From JBDRLU01 sp043812795 (lineage in GTDB: Bacteria; Chloroflexota; Dehalococcoidia; Dehalococcoidales; UBA2162), in the NCBI GenBank assembly GCA_043812795.1, contig JBDRLU010000042.1:26110-90109 (forward strand): a stretch of DNA of 64,000 bases, given 5' to 3'. Made by a program: the position numbers and the translations under genes. The notes below the pieces were generated by a model, which worked only from the letters and a program-made list of their open reading frames with translations, had not been told where the DNA came from and did not search any database. Positions 32,519 to 40,250 of the stretch are shown here, piece by piece (the first letter of the stretch is position 1; each line of letters begins with the position of its first letter).

Positions 32519-33400
32519 TTACAGTTTTTCCAGCAGCCGGTACATATTGCGGTAGGCTTTAGCGAAGTCCGGGTCGATCCGCTTCATTTTCCCGCTTAAA
32601 TCTTTCATGCGGTCGATAAATTGCCGCTCGTCTTTGTTCTTGACGATATCAGTCCAGAGTGCGGTGTTTTTCTGGAACCGGCCTTCGATTTCAGCCAGCC
32701 TGGGCAGGTGCATCTGCAATGACGCGTAAAGCTCGGGGTCTTCCAGCAGGACGCTTTTAGCCAGGGTGACCAGCAATTTGTACGTGCTGCCGCCGATAGC
32801 TTCTCTTTCCTTCGCTTTACCCAGATTGAGCAGCGTATCGGCGGAGACGATGGCGATAAAATGGGCCAGTCCGAGGACAACAGCCATCATCTCATCGTGT
32901 TCCTGCGGGCTCATCAGGGTCACGCTGGCGCCGCGCTGTTCCAGGTAGGCCTTGATTTTTTCGGCCAGAGTTGCTTCCATATCGTTGGTCGGGGTCAGGA
33001 CGAAGTTTTTCCGGACGATACTCCGGGCACCGGGACCGAAAAGGGGATGGACGCCCAGCACCAGACCGCTCTTGACATAACGGTGCATTATTTCTACCGG
33101 GGATGTCTTGACGGAAGTGATATCGATGACTATCTGTTGGGGCTTGAAGTAAGGCCGTAGCTCTTTGACCACGGCCTCGAAATTATCCATCGGTACAGAA
33201 AGGACGACGACGTCGGCGGTCTTAATGGCTTCGCTGTTCGAGGCAATGGCCACGCCCAGCTCTTTCCCCGCCTCCTCGAGTTTTTGCTGGTTGCGGCCGG
33301 TGATAACCACTTCCATACCCTCTTTCAGAAGGAAACTGGCCGACCACCGCCCCATCTTCCCCGACCCGCCGATGATAGCCACTTTCATACGTTTTTTCAT
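32519..33400 (-). CDS. tyrA: Prephenate dehydrogenase
   Basis: This 293-residue protein oxidatively decarboxylates prephenate to 4-hydroxyphenylpyruvate, the tyrosine branch. It has an N-terminal Rossmann motif ('IIGGSGKMG', residues 9-17), a 'DITSVKTSPVEIM' segment and 'GVHPLFGPGA', followed by the all-helical dimerisation domain. No ACT or chorismate mutase domain is fused. It lies on the same strand as the aro operon but is separated from pheA by a 2.9 kb island of foreign and broken genes, suggesting it was once the last gene of that operon. Confidence 0.93.
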   Translation of the reverse strand: MKKRMKVAIIGGSGKMGRWSASFLLKEGMEVVITGRNQQKLEEAGKELGVAIASNSEAIKTADVVVLSVPMDNFEAVVKELRPYFKPQQIVIDITSVKTSPVEIMHRYVKSGLVLGVHPLFGPGARSIVRKNFVLTPTNDMEATLAEKIKAYLEQRGASVTLMSPQEHDEMMAVVLGLAHFIAIVSADTLLNLGKAKEREAIGGSTYKLLVTLAKSVLLEDPELYASLQMHLPRLAEIEGRFQKNTALWTDIVKNKDERQFIDRMKDLSGKMKRIDPDFAKAYRNMYRLLEKL

Positions 33401-33463
33401 AGTGTGACCATTTTAACCTTATCGGCTAGGTTTTGGCTAGTAGCCCTGCCGGTTTTTGCTCTG

Positions 33464-33492
33464 TTGGCACAGTGGAGAACTATGCTTATAAT
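33464..33492 (+). promoter_or_regulatory. Putative promoter of a small broken antitoxin-like gene
   Basis: TTGGCA (33464-33469) and TATAAT (33487-33492) have exact 17-base spacing, followed by 'agggagagg' (33501-33509) and the ATG at 33526. Confidence 0.6.
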
Positions 33493-33525
33493 ACACGTAT
33501 AGGGAGAGGTGCCAGACAGAATAAA

Positions 33526-33660
33526 ATGACAAAACCATTGATAAAGAAGTACGCTGTTCGTCCCACTCTTGAATCATCCTACGCGGCAATTGCCAAAGAC
33601 AGAAAGCGAGAGAAAGAGGCTATAGAATAGGCTGAGATTGCTTTCCAGGAATCGTGCTGC
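33526..33660 (+). pseudogene. Truncated antitoxin-like gene
   Basis: A well-equipped start opens a 34-codon frame with 'KYAVRPTLESSYAAIAKD' and 'RKREKEAIE', then stops at TAG 33628-33630. Reading on in the same frame gives 'AEIAFQES', and a Trp codon (TGG) in place of TAG would continue a sequence typical of small antitoxins partnering PemK/MazF toxins. No toxin gene follows. The family match is from memory and uncertain. Confidence 0.4.
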
Positions 33661-33840
33661 ACAAAATTGAGGAAGCTATCAAAATACAACATGATATTTG
33701 TTAGAAAACTGATGCAGTTCTAATAGGCTAGGTGGTTTTCTTATACTTTAACACCTACGTCAGACGCGTTAGGTTTGACACGTTAGATATAAAGACTTAA
33801 GCTAATAATCGAAATATAACACTATAGGTTACTGCGGGAA

Positions 33841-34743
33841 ATGGACGTATCTGGAACAGTAGGCTTGGTATTTGGCGCTATAGGTCTAATTGGAGTTATT
33901 TATACCGTTTATTATGGTCAAAAGGGCCTAAGGAAAAAACTTCTTGTGTTTCATAATTCAATGGCAATACCTCTCGCACAAGCGTACTCACCTGGAGATG
34001 ATTATAGACTGTCAGTCTTGTACCAAAGAAAGGGTTCTAACGAGGAGAGAATTGAAAGCGTTTACACAACTTTTTTGAAATTCGCAAATCTCGGTAAAGA
34101 GCCGATACGTGGTGTTGACATAGCCCCTTCTAATCCAATCAAAGTTATCGTTGAAAGCGCACGTACTCTTGACATTCAAATAGAAGCAATAACTAGAAAA
34201 GTGAATAATGTATCCATAAGAAATCCAATATTAGCAGATAATGAATCGTCAGCAGAAGTTCATTTCGATTTTCTGGACTTTAAAGACGGAGCACTAATTA
34301 AAGTTTTGACTGTTGGTGACAAGGGGAAGATTTCACTCTCAGGCGATATCATTGGTATGCCAGAAGGTATAATAAAGATTGGGGAAGCTGGCAGGGACGA
34401 ATTTGAAGGGTCTTCAATTTCCGGATGGTCTGCTTTAGGTCTTTATATTGCATCGTTAGCGTTATCTGCGTTTATCTTTTATCTAGTAATTGGGACATGG
34501 GATAAAATATGGTTAGTCGTCGTACCTCTTTTTGTTTTGCTTACATTAGCGGCATTAGTGTTAATCCCTATCTCGTTATGGCTTATGCGAAAACGGTCTT
34601 TCCCCAAAAACCTTGACTTACCTAAATGGTGTCGTTCCATTATTCCGTATCCAAGGCGCATGATGCGCAAACGACTATCAGAAATGAAATTGGAAGGAAA
34701 GACAGCTAAACCTGTGGACTTTCAGATTTCGAAACATTTATAA
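33841..34743 (+). CDS. AT-rich membrane protein of unknown function
   Basis: I do not recognise this 300-residue protein. It has an N-terminal membrane helix (about residues 5-25), a central soluble beta-rich region of about 170 residues, two C-terminal membrane helices (about 198-220 and 224-246) and a basic tail. Its codon use is visibly more AT-rich than all neighbours (many AAA, ATA, TTA codons), which points to recent transfer. It lies inside the island between tyrA and pheA. A hairpin terminator follows at 34781-34816. Confidence 0.75.
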   Translation: MDVSGTVGLVFGAIGLIGVIYTVYYGQKGLRKKLLVFHNSMAIPLAQAYSPGDDYRLSVLYQRKGSNEERIESVYTTFLKFANLGKEPIRGVDIAPSNPIKVIVESARTLDIQIEAITRKVNNVSIRNPILADNESSAEVHFDFLDFKDGALIKVLTVGDKGKISLSGDIIGMPEGIIKIGEAGRDEFEGSSISGWSALGLYIASLALSAFIFYLVIGTWDKIWLVVVPLFVLLTLAALVLIPISLWLMRKRSFPKNLDLPKWCRSIIPYPRRMMRKRLSEMKLEGKTAKPVDFQISKHL

Positions 34744-34780
34744 ATAATAATAATTAGCTATCCGTTAACTAACAAAATGG

Positions 34781-34816
34781 AAAATCCCCCTGGCCTTTTA
34801 CTGATTCGGGGATTTT
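34781..34816 (+). terminator. Hairpin terminator after the AT-rich gene
   Basis: AAAATCCCC (34781-34789) pairs perfectly with GGGGATTTT (34808-34816) across an 18-base loop, 38 bases after the stop codon. Confidence 0.55.
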
Positions 34817-34861
34817 AACCCCAGTTTTAGTAGCCAAAGTAGGATTTAACCAAAAACTACT

Positions 34862-34960
34862 TTACTTCGCCTTCGGATATGAACCCAGGACTTTGAGGAA
34901 AAGGGCGGACTGCTCAAGACTCGCCAGAGTTTCCATGGCGATTTTGTCCTCGCGGTGGCC
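34862..34960 (-). pseudogene. Displaced 3' end of a pheA gene (copy 1)
   Basis: Translated on the minus strand, these 99 bases give 32 residues plus stop that match the last 32 residues of the intact PheA (36332-36430), with only three differences visible (for example 'SYPKAK' for 'SYPRAK'). The DNA is roughly 85-90% identical, and the frame is fully open. It abruptly loses similarity at 34960, next to a broken hicB gene. It looks like an older pheA terminus displaced by an insertion. Confidence 0.85.
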
Positions 34961-34977
34961 TCAAATAGGAACAATCT

Positions 34978-35185
34978 CTACTTCAAAAGTCTAATAAATT
35001 CCTCAACGCTGATATCCGCCGTACGGATGATTTCCCAAACATAGATGGATAACTTCTTTGATATTATCCAAGGCTTCTTCGCGCGTCTTGCCCTGCGTAA
35101 AGCAACTTTTGAGTACGGGCACTTCGGCCACGTAATAGCCATCTTCGTCCCGTGTGATAACAACCGGCAGTCTTAATTTTTTCAT
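34978..35185 (-). pseudogene. HicB-like antitoxin, probably frameshifted
   Basis: The first frame (from ATG 35185) reads as a HicB antitoxin, 'VVITRDEDGYYVAEVPVLKSC' followed by 'TQGKTREEALDNIKEVI', then ends at 35003. The neighbouring frame continues with 'ADISVEEFIRLLK' to a stop at 34978, which looks like the natural C-terminus. A single-base change near 35030 would join them. No HicA partner lies beside it. The first frame alone could also be a short functional HicB. Confidence 0.6.
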
Positions 35186-35260
35186 GGTTCATCCCGCTTC
35201 TTTTTTTAATTATAGCATACTGCTTGTTGGGTACGGCTGTTTGGATTTAACCTTAGCCGT

Positions 35261-35345
35261 CGCTACTTTGCCCTTGGATATGACCCAGCACCTTGAGGAA
35301 GGGAACCTAATCTTCGCCAATCTTTGCGACAAAATCCCCTTGCCT
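35261..35345 (-). pseudogene. Displaced, decayed 3' end of a pheA gene (copy 2)
   Basis: The minus strand of this region shows 'FLKVLG' and, after a one-base deletion, 'SYPRAK' plus stop, matching the C-terminus of PheA; upstream codons are scrambled. The flank beyond the stop shares 'GGATTTAACC' with copy 1 (34849-34860 area) but not with the intact pheA, so copies 1 and 2 keep a common ancestral downstream flank. Confidence 0.7.
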
Positions 35346-35870
35346 CTTGTTTTTCCCTGACTTACAATATTATTACGTTTGTGCGTAGCCGTTAACTTAA
35401 ACGCTCCGTCAGATTCTGGCCGCTGGAGTCAGTTCAGGGTAATCGGGAAGACCCTGCCATTGACCAGCAAAGCGGTAACGCAGGTCGCCGGACAGAGACC
35501 GTCAAGTCTTGGGTCCACAGGCCGCCCCCCTTTGAGTCGGTTGGCTGTCGACAAGGCTCTCGTCAGAATCGCCCCCGGAAAGTCCAGTAAGGGATGAATA
35601 TCGGCTCACTCCGTCCCGGAAAATCATGGTTATCGGCGGTTTTTGGCCATGCCGGAGCCTTGGCCTACTATCACGGGACCTGAGCAACTTTGGTTTTCGG
35701 GAGACCAGTTACCTCTCATTATCTTCTGATATGAGAATGCCTCCGCATACCCGGTAGGGTTTGTTTTTGTAAAAAATGCACCTTAACAACAAAATTAGAA
35801 TTAGAGTTTCTTACTTGCCCGCCATATACACGTCACGGAAAAAGTAGTAAAATTTCTCATATAGGAGTCT
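35346..35870. other. Unassigned non-coding stretch
   Basis: About 520 bases, GC-rich in 35395-35700, contain several short frames on both strands, none with a recognisable protein or a good start. The region begins with 'gtgcg' and has several local inverted repeats, so a decayed group II intron or structured RNA was considered, but no domain V-like hairpin was found. It lies between a pheA remnant and the hicBA genes, and is probably debris of an inserted element. Confidence 0.4.
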
Positions 35871-35874
35871 AGTG

Positions 35875-36087
35875 ATGGAAAAGGAAATAATATTTCTGGT
35901 GGAAGAGGATGAGACCGAGGGCGGTTATACCGCACGGGCCCTCGGTCATGACATCTTTACTGAAGCCGAGACTGTTGGAAAATTGAAGGCCATGATTCAA
36001 GACGCAGTCAACTGCCATTTCGATGAAACAGAGAGGCCATCGATTATCCGTCTGCACATTGTTAAGGACGAGGTCATTCCGGCGTGA
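35875..36087 (+). CDS. HicB-like antitoxin
   Basis: The 70-residue protein belongs to the HicB-like group with the pattern 'FLVEEDETEGGYTARALGHDI' then 'FTEAETVGKLKAMIQDAV', and ends in 'IRLHIVKDEVIPA'. Such proteins neutralise the HicA mRNA interferase encoded downstream. The frame is intact and overlaps the hicA start (GTG at 36084, inside GCGTGAGG) by four bases. GTG 35872 is an alternative start. Confidence 0.75.
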   Translation: MEKEIIFLVEEDETEGGYTARALGHDIFTEAETVGKLKAMIQDAVNCHFDETERPSIIRLHIVKDEVIPA

Positions 36088-36328
36088 GGCTGCCGAGAAA
36101 CTTGAGTGGCCTGGAACTGGCCAAGCTTTTGGCAAAATATGGTATCAAATCACTCGTCAGACAGGCAGCTATCTCAGGTTAACATCTACTATCAAAGGCA
36201 AAGAGCATCATCTAACCATTCCGAAGCATAGTCCCCTGAAAATTGGTACGCTCTCAGGCATCGTTACCGATATCGCCGGATACCTGGAGATAGATAAGAG
36301 AAAGTTACTCTCGGAACTATTCAGGTAA
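36084..36328 (+). pseudogene. hicA: HicA toxin inactivated by a one-base deletion
   Basis: The frame from GTG 36084 gives 'RLPRNLSGLELAKLLAKYG', the N-terminus of a HicA mRNA interferase. It breaks at 36143-36144, where 'ggtatcaa' lacks one T; adding it restores 'YQITRQTGSYLRLTS' and the remaining family sequence to the stop at 36328. The expected 'GSH' catalytic histidine is a tyrosine (GSY). The antitoxin upstream is intact, so the cell has lost the toxin but kept the antidote, or the base is a sequencing error. Confidence 0.75.
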
Positions 36329-36331
36329 CTA

Positions 36332-37399
36332 CTACTTCGCCCTTGGATAAGACCCCAGGACTTTGAGGAAAAGGGTGGACTGCTCCAGGCTCGCCAGCGT
36401 CTCCGTGGCGATTTTGTCCTCACGGTGCCCTTCGAAGTCGAGGTAGAAGTTGTATTCCCACGGCTTCTGGCGGGTGGGTCGGGACTCTATCTTGGTCAGG
36501 TTGATATTACGTACGGCCAGTTCTTTGAGGAAATCGTATAACGCTCCCGGCTTGTGCCTGACCGAGAAAACGATGGACGTTTTGTCGTTACCGGTGGGCG
36601 GGGAATCGTGCTTGGCCAGCACAAAGAACCGCGTGAAGTTATGCGGGTTGTCCTCAATCTCGCGGGCGAGGATTTCCATGCCGTAGATTTCAGCGGCGCG
36701 GGCGCTGGCAATGGCGGCGCCGTCGGTGATGCCTTTTTCTTTAATCATTTTGACGCTGCCGGCGGTATCATAGGTCGGTACCAGTTCGCGACCTAAATGT
36801 CTCAGAAAAGCCTGGCACTGGCCGAGGGCTTGCGGATGGGAATAGACCCGCTTGATAAGCTCGATCTTGGTCCCCGGGTTGGCAATGAGGCAATGGCTGA
36901 CCCGCAGCCCGGTCTCGCCGCAGACGAGCAGGCTCGAATCGAGCAGTAAGTCATAAGTGCGGCTGATACTGCCTTCGAGAGAGTTTTCGATAGGCACCAC
37001 GGCGAACTGGGTCTCGCCTTCCTCGACGACCTTGAAAACGTCGTCCAGGCTTTCACAGGGCCGGGCCTGGACGGCATTACCGAAGAACTGGTAGGCGGCT
37101 TCCTCGCTATAAGCCCCGACTTCCCCCTGGAAAGCGACGACAACCCCTTGCACGCCTTTGGACATGCGGATGAGCTGACGGTAAACATTTTCGATATCGG
37201 CCGGGTTTATTTTTTCGGCACGGGCCAGCTTCTTTACTTTGTCGATGACAACTTTTTCCCGGTTGTTATCCGTCACCGGCTGGCCGCTGGCCTTTTTGGT
37301 CCGCCCGATTTCCTCGGAAATGCGTATCCTTTCGGCAATGAGCTTGATAAGCTGGGCATCGACTTTATCGATTTTCTGGCGGAATTCTTCCAGGCTCAT
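36332..37399 (-). CDS. pheA: Bifunctional chorismate mutase / prephenate dehydratase
   Basis: This 355-residue protein commits chorismate to phenylalanine. Residues 1-85 form an AroQ chorismate mutase domain ('FRQKIDKVDAQLIKLIAERI'), residues about 87-265 the dehydratase ('AFQGEVGAYSEEAA', 'NFTRFFVLAK' with the TRF motif), and residues about 275-350 an ACT domain for feedback by phenylalanine ('KPGALYDFLKELAVRNINLTKIESRP'). It overlaps aroC by four bases. Its 3' end occurs twice more downstream as remnants (34862-34960 and 35261-35345). Confidence 0.96.
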   Translation of the reverse strand: MSLEEFRQKIDKVDAQLIKLIAERIRISEEIGRTKKASGQPVTDNNREKVVIDKVKKLARAEKINPADIENVYRQLIRMSKGVQGVVVAFQGEVGAYSEEAAYQFFGNAVQARPCESLDDVFKVVEEGETQFAVVPIENSLEGSISRTYDLLLDSSLLVCGETGLRVSHCLIANPGTKIELIKRVYSHPQALGQCQAFLRHLGRELVPTYDTAGSVKMIKEKGITDGAAIASARAAEIYGMEILAREIEDNPHNFTRFFVLAKHDSPPTGNDKTSIVFSVRHKPGALYDFLKELAVRNINLTKIESRPTRQKPWEYNFYLDFEGHREDKIATETLASLEQSTLFLKVLGSYPRAK

Positions 37400-38484
37400 T
37401 TCAGCACCTCCGGTATCAGTCGCGCCCTCAGGGCAAAATCGGACAGGGTGACAGCCATCATGGCTTCGACCACGGGCACGGCCCGCGGTACGATACAGGT
37501 GTCATGCCGACCTTTGATATTCAGGGTGGTACTTTTCATGGTTTGCAGGTTGACCGTATTTTGGGGTTTGGAAATGGAAGGCGTCGGTTTCACGGCGACT
37601 CGGGCGACAATAGGCATGCCGTTGCTGATACCACCCAGAATGCCGCCGGCATTGTTGGTCGCGGTCACCACTTCACCTTTCTTGAGGGTAAAGGCGTCAT
37701 TATTCGCCGAGCCCTTGCTCCTGGCGGCGGAGAAACCGGCGCCGAATTCGACTCCTTTCACGGCCGGGATGGCAAACAAAGCTTTGGCCAGATCTCCCTC
37801 CAGAGTATCATAGACCGGTCCACCAAGGCCGACGGGCACATTGATGGCCAGCCCTTCGATAATACCACCGACACTATCGCCGGCGGCTCTGGCCTGCTCA
37901 ATCACTTTCGTCATAGCTCTGACGGCAGCCGGATCGGCACAGCGGAGGGGGCTACTGGCCACGTTTTTCTTTGTCTCGGCGAGAGTTTTACTCTTAGCGG
38001 TGACACCGCCAATTTCAACGGCGTGAGCCAACACCTCAATATCGATGGTACTGAGCAGCTTTTTCGCCACGGCGCCGGCCATGACGAAAGCGGCGGTAAT
38101 TCTACCGGAGAACTGGCCGCCGCCGCGGAAATCATTGAAGCCGCCGTACTTCATGAAGGCGGTAAAATCGGCGTGACCGGGGCGGGGCAAGAACCTCATT
38201 TTTTCATATTCGCTGGAATCGACGTCTTTATTCCAGACCATCAGGCAGATAGGGGCACCGGTAGTATAGTCTTTATAGATGCCGGAAAGGACTTCTACTT
38301 TATCTTCTTCCGCCCGCCGGGTGGTACCGACGGCGGACGGCCTTCTTTTATCCACTTCGCTCTGGATGTCGGCTTCAGTGAGAAGGAGACCGGCCGGGCA
38401 GCCGTCGATAATAACGCCGACGCAGCGGCCGTGGCTCTCACCGAAGCTGGTGATGCGAAACAGTTTGCCGAAACTATTACTCAT
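37396..38484 (-). CDS. aroC: Chorismate synthase
   Basis: The 362-residue FMN-dependent lyase makes chorismate from EPSP, the last shikimate step. Signatures are 'FGESHGRCVGVIIDGCPAGL' at the N-terminus, 'FRGGGQFSGRITA' in the middle and 'RHDTCIVPRAVPVVEAM' near the C-terminus. It overlaps aroA by eight bases upstream and pheA by four downstream, so the operon is translated as a coupled series. Confidence 0.97.
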   Translation of the reverse strand: MSNSFGKLFRITSFGESHGRCVGVIIDGCPAGLLLTEADIQSEVDKRRPSAVGTTRRAEEDKVEVLSGIYKDYTTGAPICLMVWNKDVDSSEYEKMRFLPRPGHADFTAFMKYGGFNDFRGGGQFSGRITAAFVMAGAVAKKLLSTIDIEVLAHAVEIGGVTAKSKTLAETKKNVASSPLRCADPAAVRAMTKVIEQARAAGDSVGGIIEGLAINVPVGLGGPVYDTLEGDLAKALFAIPAVKGVEFGAGFSAARSKGSANNDAFTLKKGEVVTATNNAGGILGGISNGMPIVARVAVKPTPSISKPQNTVNLQTMKSTTLNIKGRHDTCIVPRAVPVVEAMMAVTLSDFALRARLIPEVLK

Positions 38485-39739
38485 CTAGCTTTACCTCACC
38501 TCCGATACTTTGCAGTACATCCCAGAATTCGGGGTAGGTCTTGGTGACACATTCCGCCCCCATAATAGTTGTCTGGCCGGTGCTCAGTCCGAGCAGACTG
38601 AAGGCCATGGCAATGCGATGGTCACCCTTGCTATCGATAACCGCACCTCTGGGTGAAGCGCCGGTAACAGTCAACTTATCCTTTTCCTCGCAGGTGGTAA
38701 CGCCCATCCGCGCCAGTCCTTCGACAATGGCCGAGATACGGTCGGACTCTTTCAATCTCGCCCGGGCGACGCCGGTAAATTCACTGGTGCCTTCGGCCAC
38801 TGCCGCCATTACCGCCATCGTCGGTAATAGGTCGATACAATCGGATAAATTAGCCTTAATCGCTTTCAAATTGGCCTTTTTCACCACGATAGAAGACTCA
38901 TGTTTGGTCACCGAAGCCCCCATCTCATCGAGGAAGTCCAGCAGTATTTTATCACCTTGTAAGCTCCTGGGGTTGAGGTTGGTGACTTCTACCTCGCCGG
39001 CCAGAGCACCGAGGGCCAGCAAGTACGATGCGGAAGACCAGTCGCCTTCTACCAGGTATTTCGTCGGTTCGTAGGCCTGTTTCACCGTCTCAAACTCTCT
39101 TAGGTTCTCGGAGTAAGCTACCGAGACCCCGAATTGCTGGAGGCATTCCAGCGTCATCAGGACGTAGGGCTGCGATTCCAGAGGCGTGGTCAGCCTGATT
39201 TGCATCTCATTCTCGGCAAAGGGGGAAATGAGGAGCAGGGCAGTGACGAATTGCGAACTGATATTGCCGGGGAGTGCGGTGAGTCCGCCCTGTAATTTGC
39301 CTCCCTGCACGATAATAGCACTTTGTCCATTCTCAAAATGGCAGTCCACCTTCAGTTGCCGGAGCGCCTGGAGGAGGGGTTCGATGGGCCTTCTGGCCAG
39401 CGAAGGGGTCATCGTCAGGCGGCACTGGCCGGGGACGAGCGAGGCAATGGCCGTCATAAACCTCAACGTCGCCGCCGATTCACGGCAAAAGAGGTCGCTC
39501 GACGGCTGACGGAAATTCCCGCCATTAACCGGCCAGGCTTGTTCCTGCTGGCGTACGCTGATGCCAATCTTGTCCAACACATCGAGGGCGGCTTCGGTAT
39601 CGTCCGAGCTTAACGGATTGATGATTTCACTCTGGCCATGAGCGAGAGCGGCACAAACCAGACCCCGGATGGTATAGCTCTTGGAGGAAGGGGCAACTAC
39701 TTTGCCTTTTACCCGGCTCTTAGAAATTAAAGCTTTCAT
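38477..39739 (-). CDS. aroA: EPSP synthase (3-phosphoshikimate 1-carboxyvinyltransferase)
   Basis: This 420-residue enzyme joins phosphoenolpyruvate to shikimate 3-phosphate. The N-terminal 'PSSKSYTIRGLVCAALAHG' and 'LKESDRISAIVEGLARMG' and the C-terminal 'DHRIAMAFSLLGL' are family hallmarks. Its usual 'GNAGTAxR' loop is 'CRESAATLRFMTAIA', a class I/II-divergent variant in which the first Gly residues are replaced; this region touches PEP and often determines glyphosate sensitivity. It overlaps aroK by 12-20 bases. Confidence 0.95.
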   Translation of the reverse strand: MKALISKSRVKGKVVAPSSKSYTIRGLVCAALAHGQSEIINPLSSDDTEAALDVLDKIGISVRQQEQAWPVNGGNFRQPSSDLFCRESAATLRFMTAIASLVPGQCRLTMTPSLARRPIEPLLQALRQLKVDCHFENGQSAIIVQGGKLQGGLTALPGNISSQFVTALLLISPFAENEMQIRLTTPLESQPYVLMTLECLQQFGVSVAYSENLREFETVKQAYEPTKYLVEGDWSSASYLLALGALAGEVEVTNLNPRSLQGDKILLDFLDEMGASVTKHESSIVVKKANLKAIKANLSDCIDLLPTMAVMAAVAEGTSEFTGVARARLKESDRISAIVEGLARMGVTTCEEKDKLTVTGASPRGAVIDSKGDHRIAMAFSLLGLSTGQTTIMGAECVTKTYPEFWDVLQSIGGEVKLDE

Positions 39740-40250
39740 CCTTTTCCAGTTTCTTTATTATTCGCCTGACCACGGCCTCGATATTCAGTTTCGACGTGTT
39801 TATTTTAATATCAGCCGCCCGCTCGTAAAAAGGTTTTCTGAACGCCATCAACTCCCGGATACGCGGCGCCATTTCAGGCACGTCGAGAAGGGGCCGGGTG
39901 GTCTTATCGACGGCCGTCCTCGAAAGGACGGCTTCCGGCGAGGCGGTGAGGAGGACGATAACGGCCCCTTCTTTCAGCCGGTCGATATTTATTTTGTTGA
40001 GAACAAGGCCGCCCCCGCAGGCAACGACCACGTGGTCTTCTTTCGCAATATCCTTGGCCGCGGCAATTTCCAGCTCCCGGAAAGCTATTTCACCATCCCT
40101 TTGAAAGATATCCGGGATTGGCTTGCCGGCTTTCTGCTCGATTACCGCGTCCAGTTCAATAAATTTCCGGTGCATCTTGGCAGCGAGCAGCTTACCCACC
40201 GCCGTTTTACCCGTCCCCATAAAACCGATTAAGGCGATATTACTTTTCAT
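39720..40250 (-). CDS. aroK: Shikimate kinase
   Basis: The 176-residue kinase phosphorylates shikimate. Walker A is 'GFMGTGKT' (residues 9-16), the shikimate-binding 'ELD' follows at about 35 and 'CGGGLVLNK' near 84 is typical. The longer frame from 40274 adds residues unlike the family, so ATG 40250 is taken; it lies within the end of aroE (11-base overlap). Confidence 0.95.
   Translation of the reverse strand: MKSNIALIGFMGTGKTAVGKLLAAKMHRKFIELDAVIEQKAGKPIPDIFQRDGEIAFRELEIAAAKDIAKEDHVVVACGGGLVLNKINIDRLKEGAVIVLLTASPEAVLSRTAVDKTTRPLLDVPEMAPRIRELMAFRKPFYERAADIKINTSKLNIEAVVRRIIKKLEKDESFNF

Larger units (their letters stand above)
33401..33840. other. Intergenic region at the left edge of the insertion island
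   Basis: Beyond a complete sigma-70-like promoter and a short broken frame (33526-33630), nothing coding is seen. The stretch 33650-33840 is AT-rich, continuing into the AT-rich gene at 33841. Confidence 0.6.

Noticed and set aside
35379..35760. Possible group II intron or other structured RNA
   Set aside because: A GTGCG-like start and local inverted repeats are present, but there is no domain V hairpin, no reverse transcriptase and no group I core motif; left as unassigned.
37504..38547. Open frame of 347 codons opposite aroC
   Set aside because: Explained by codon bias of the chorismate synthase gene on the other strand.
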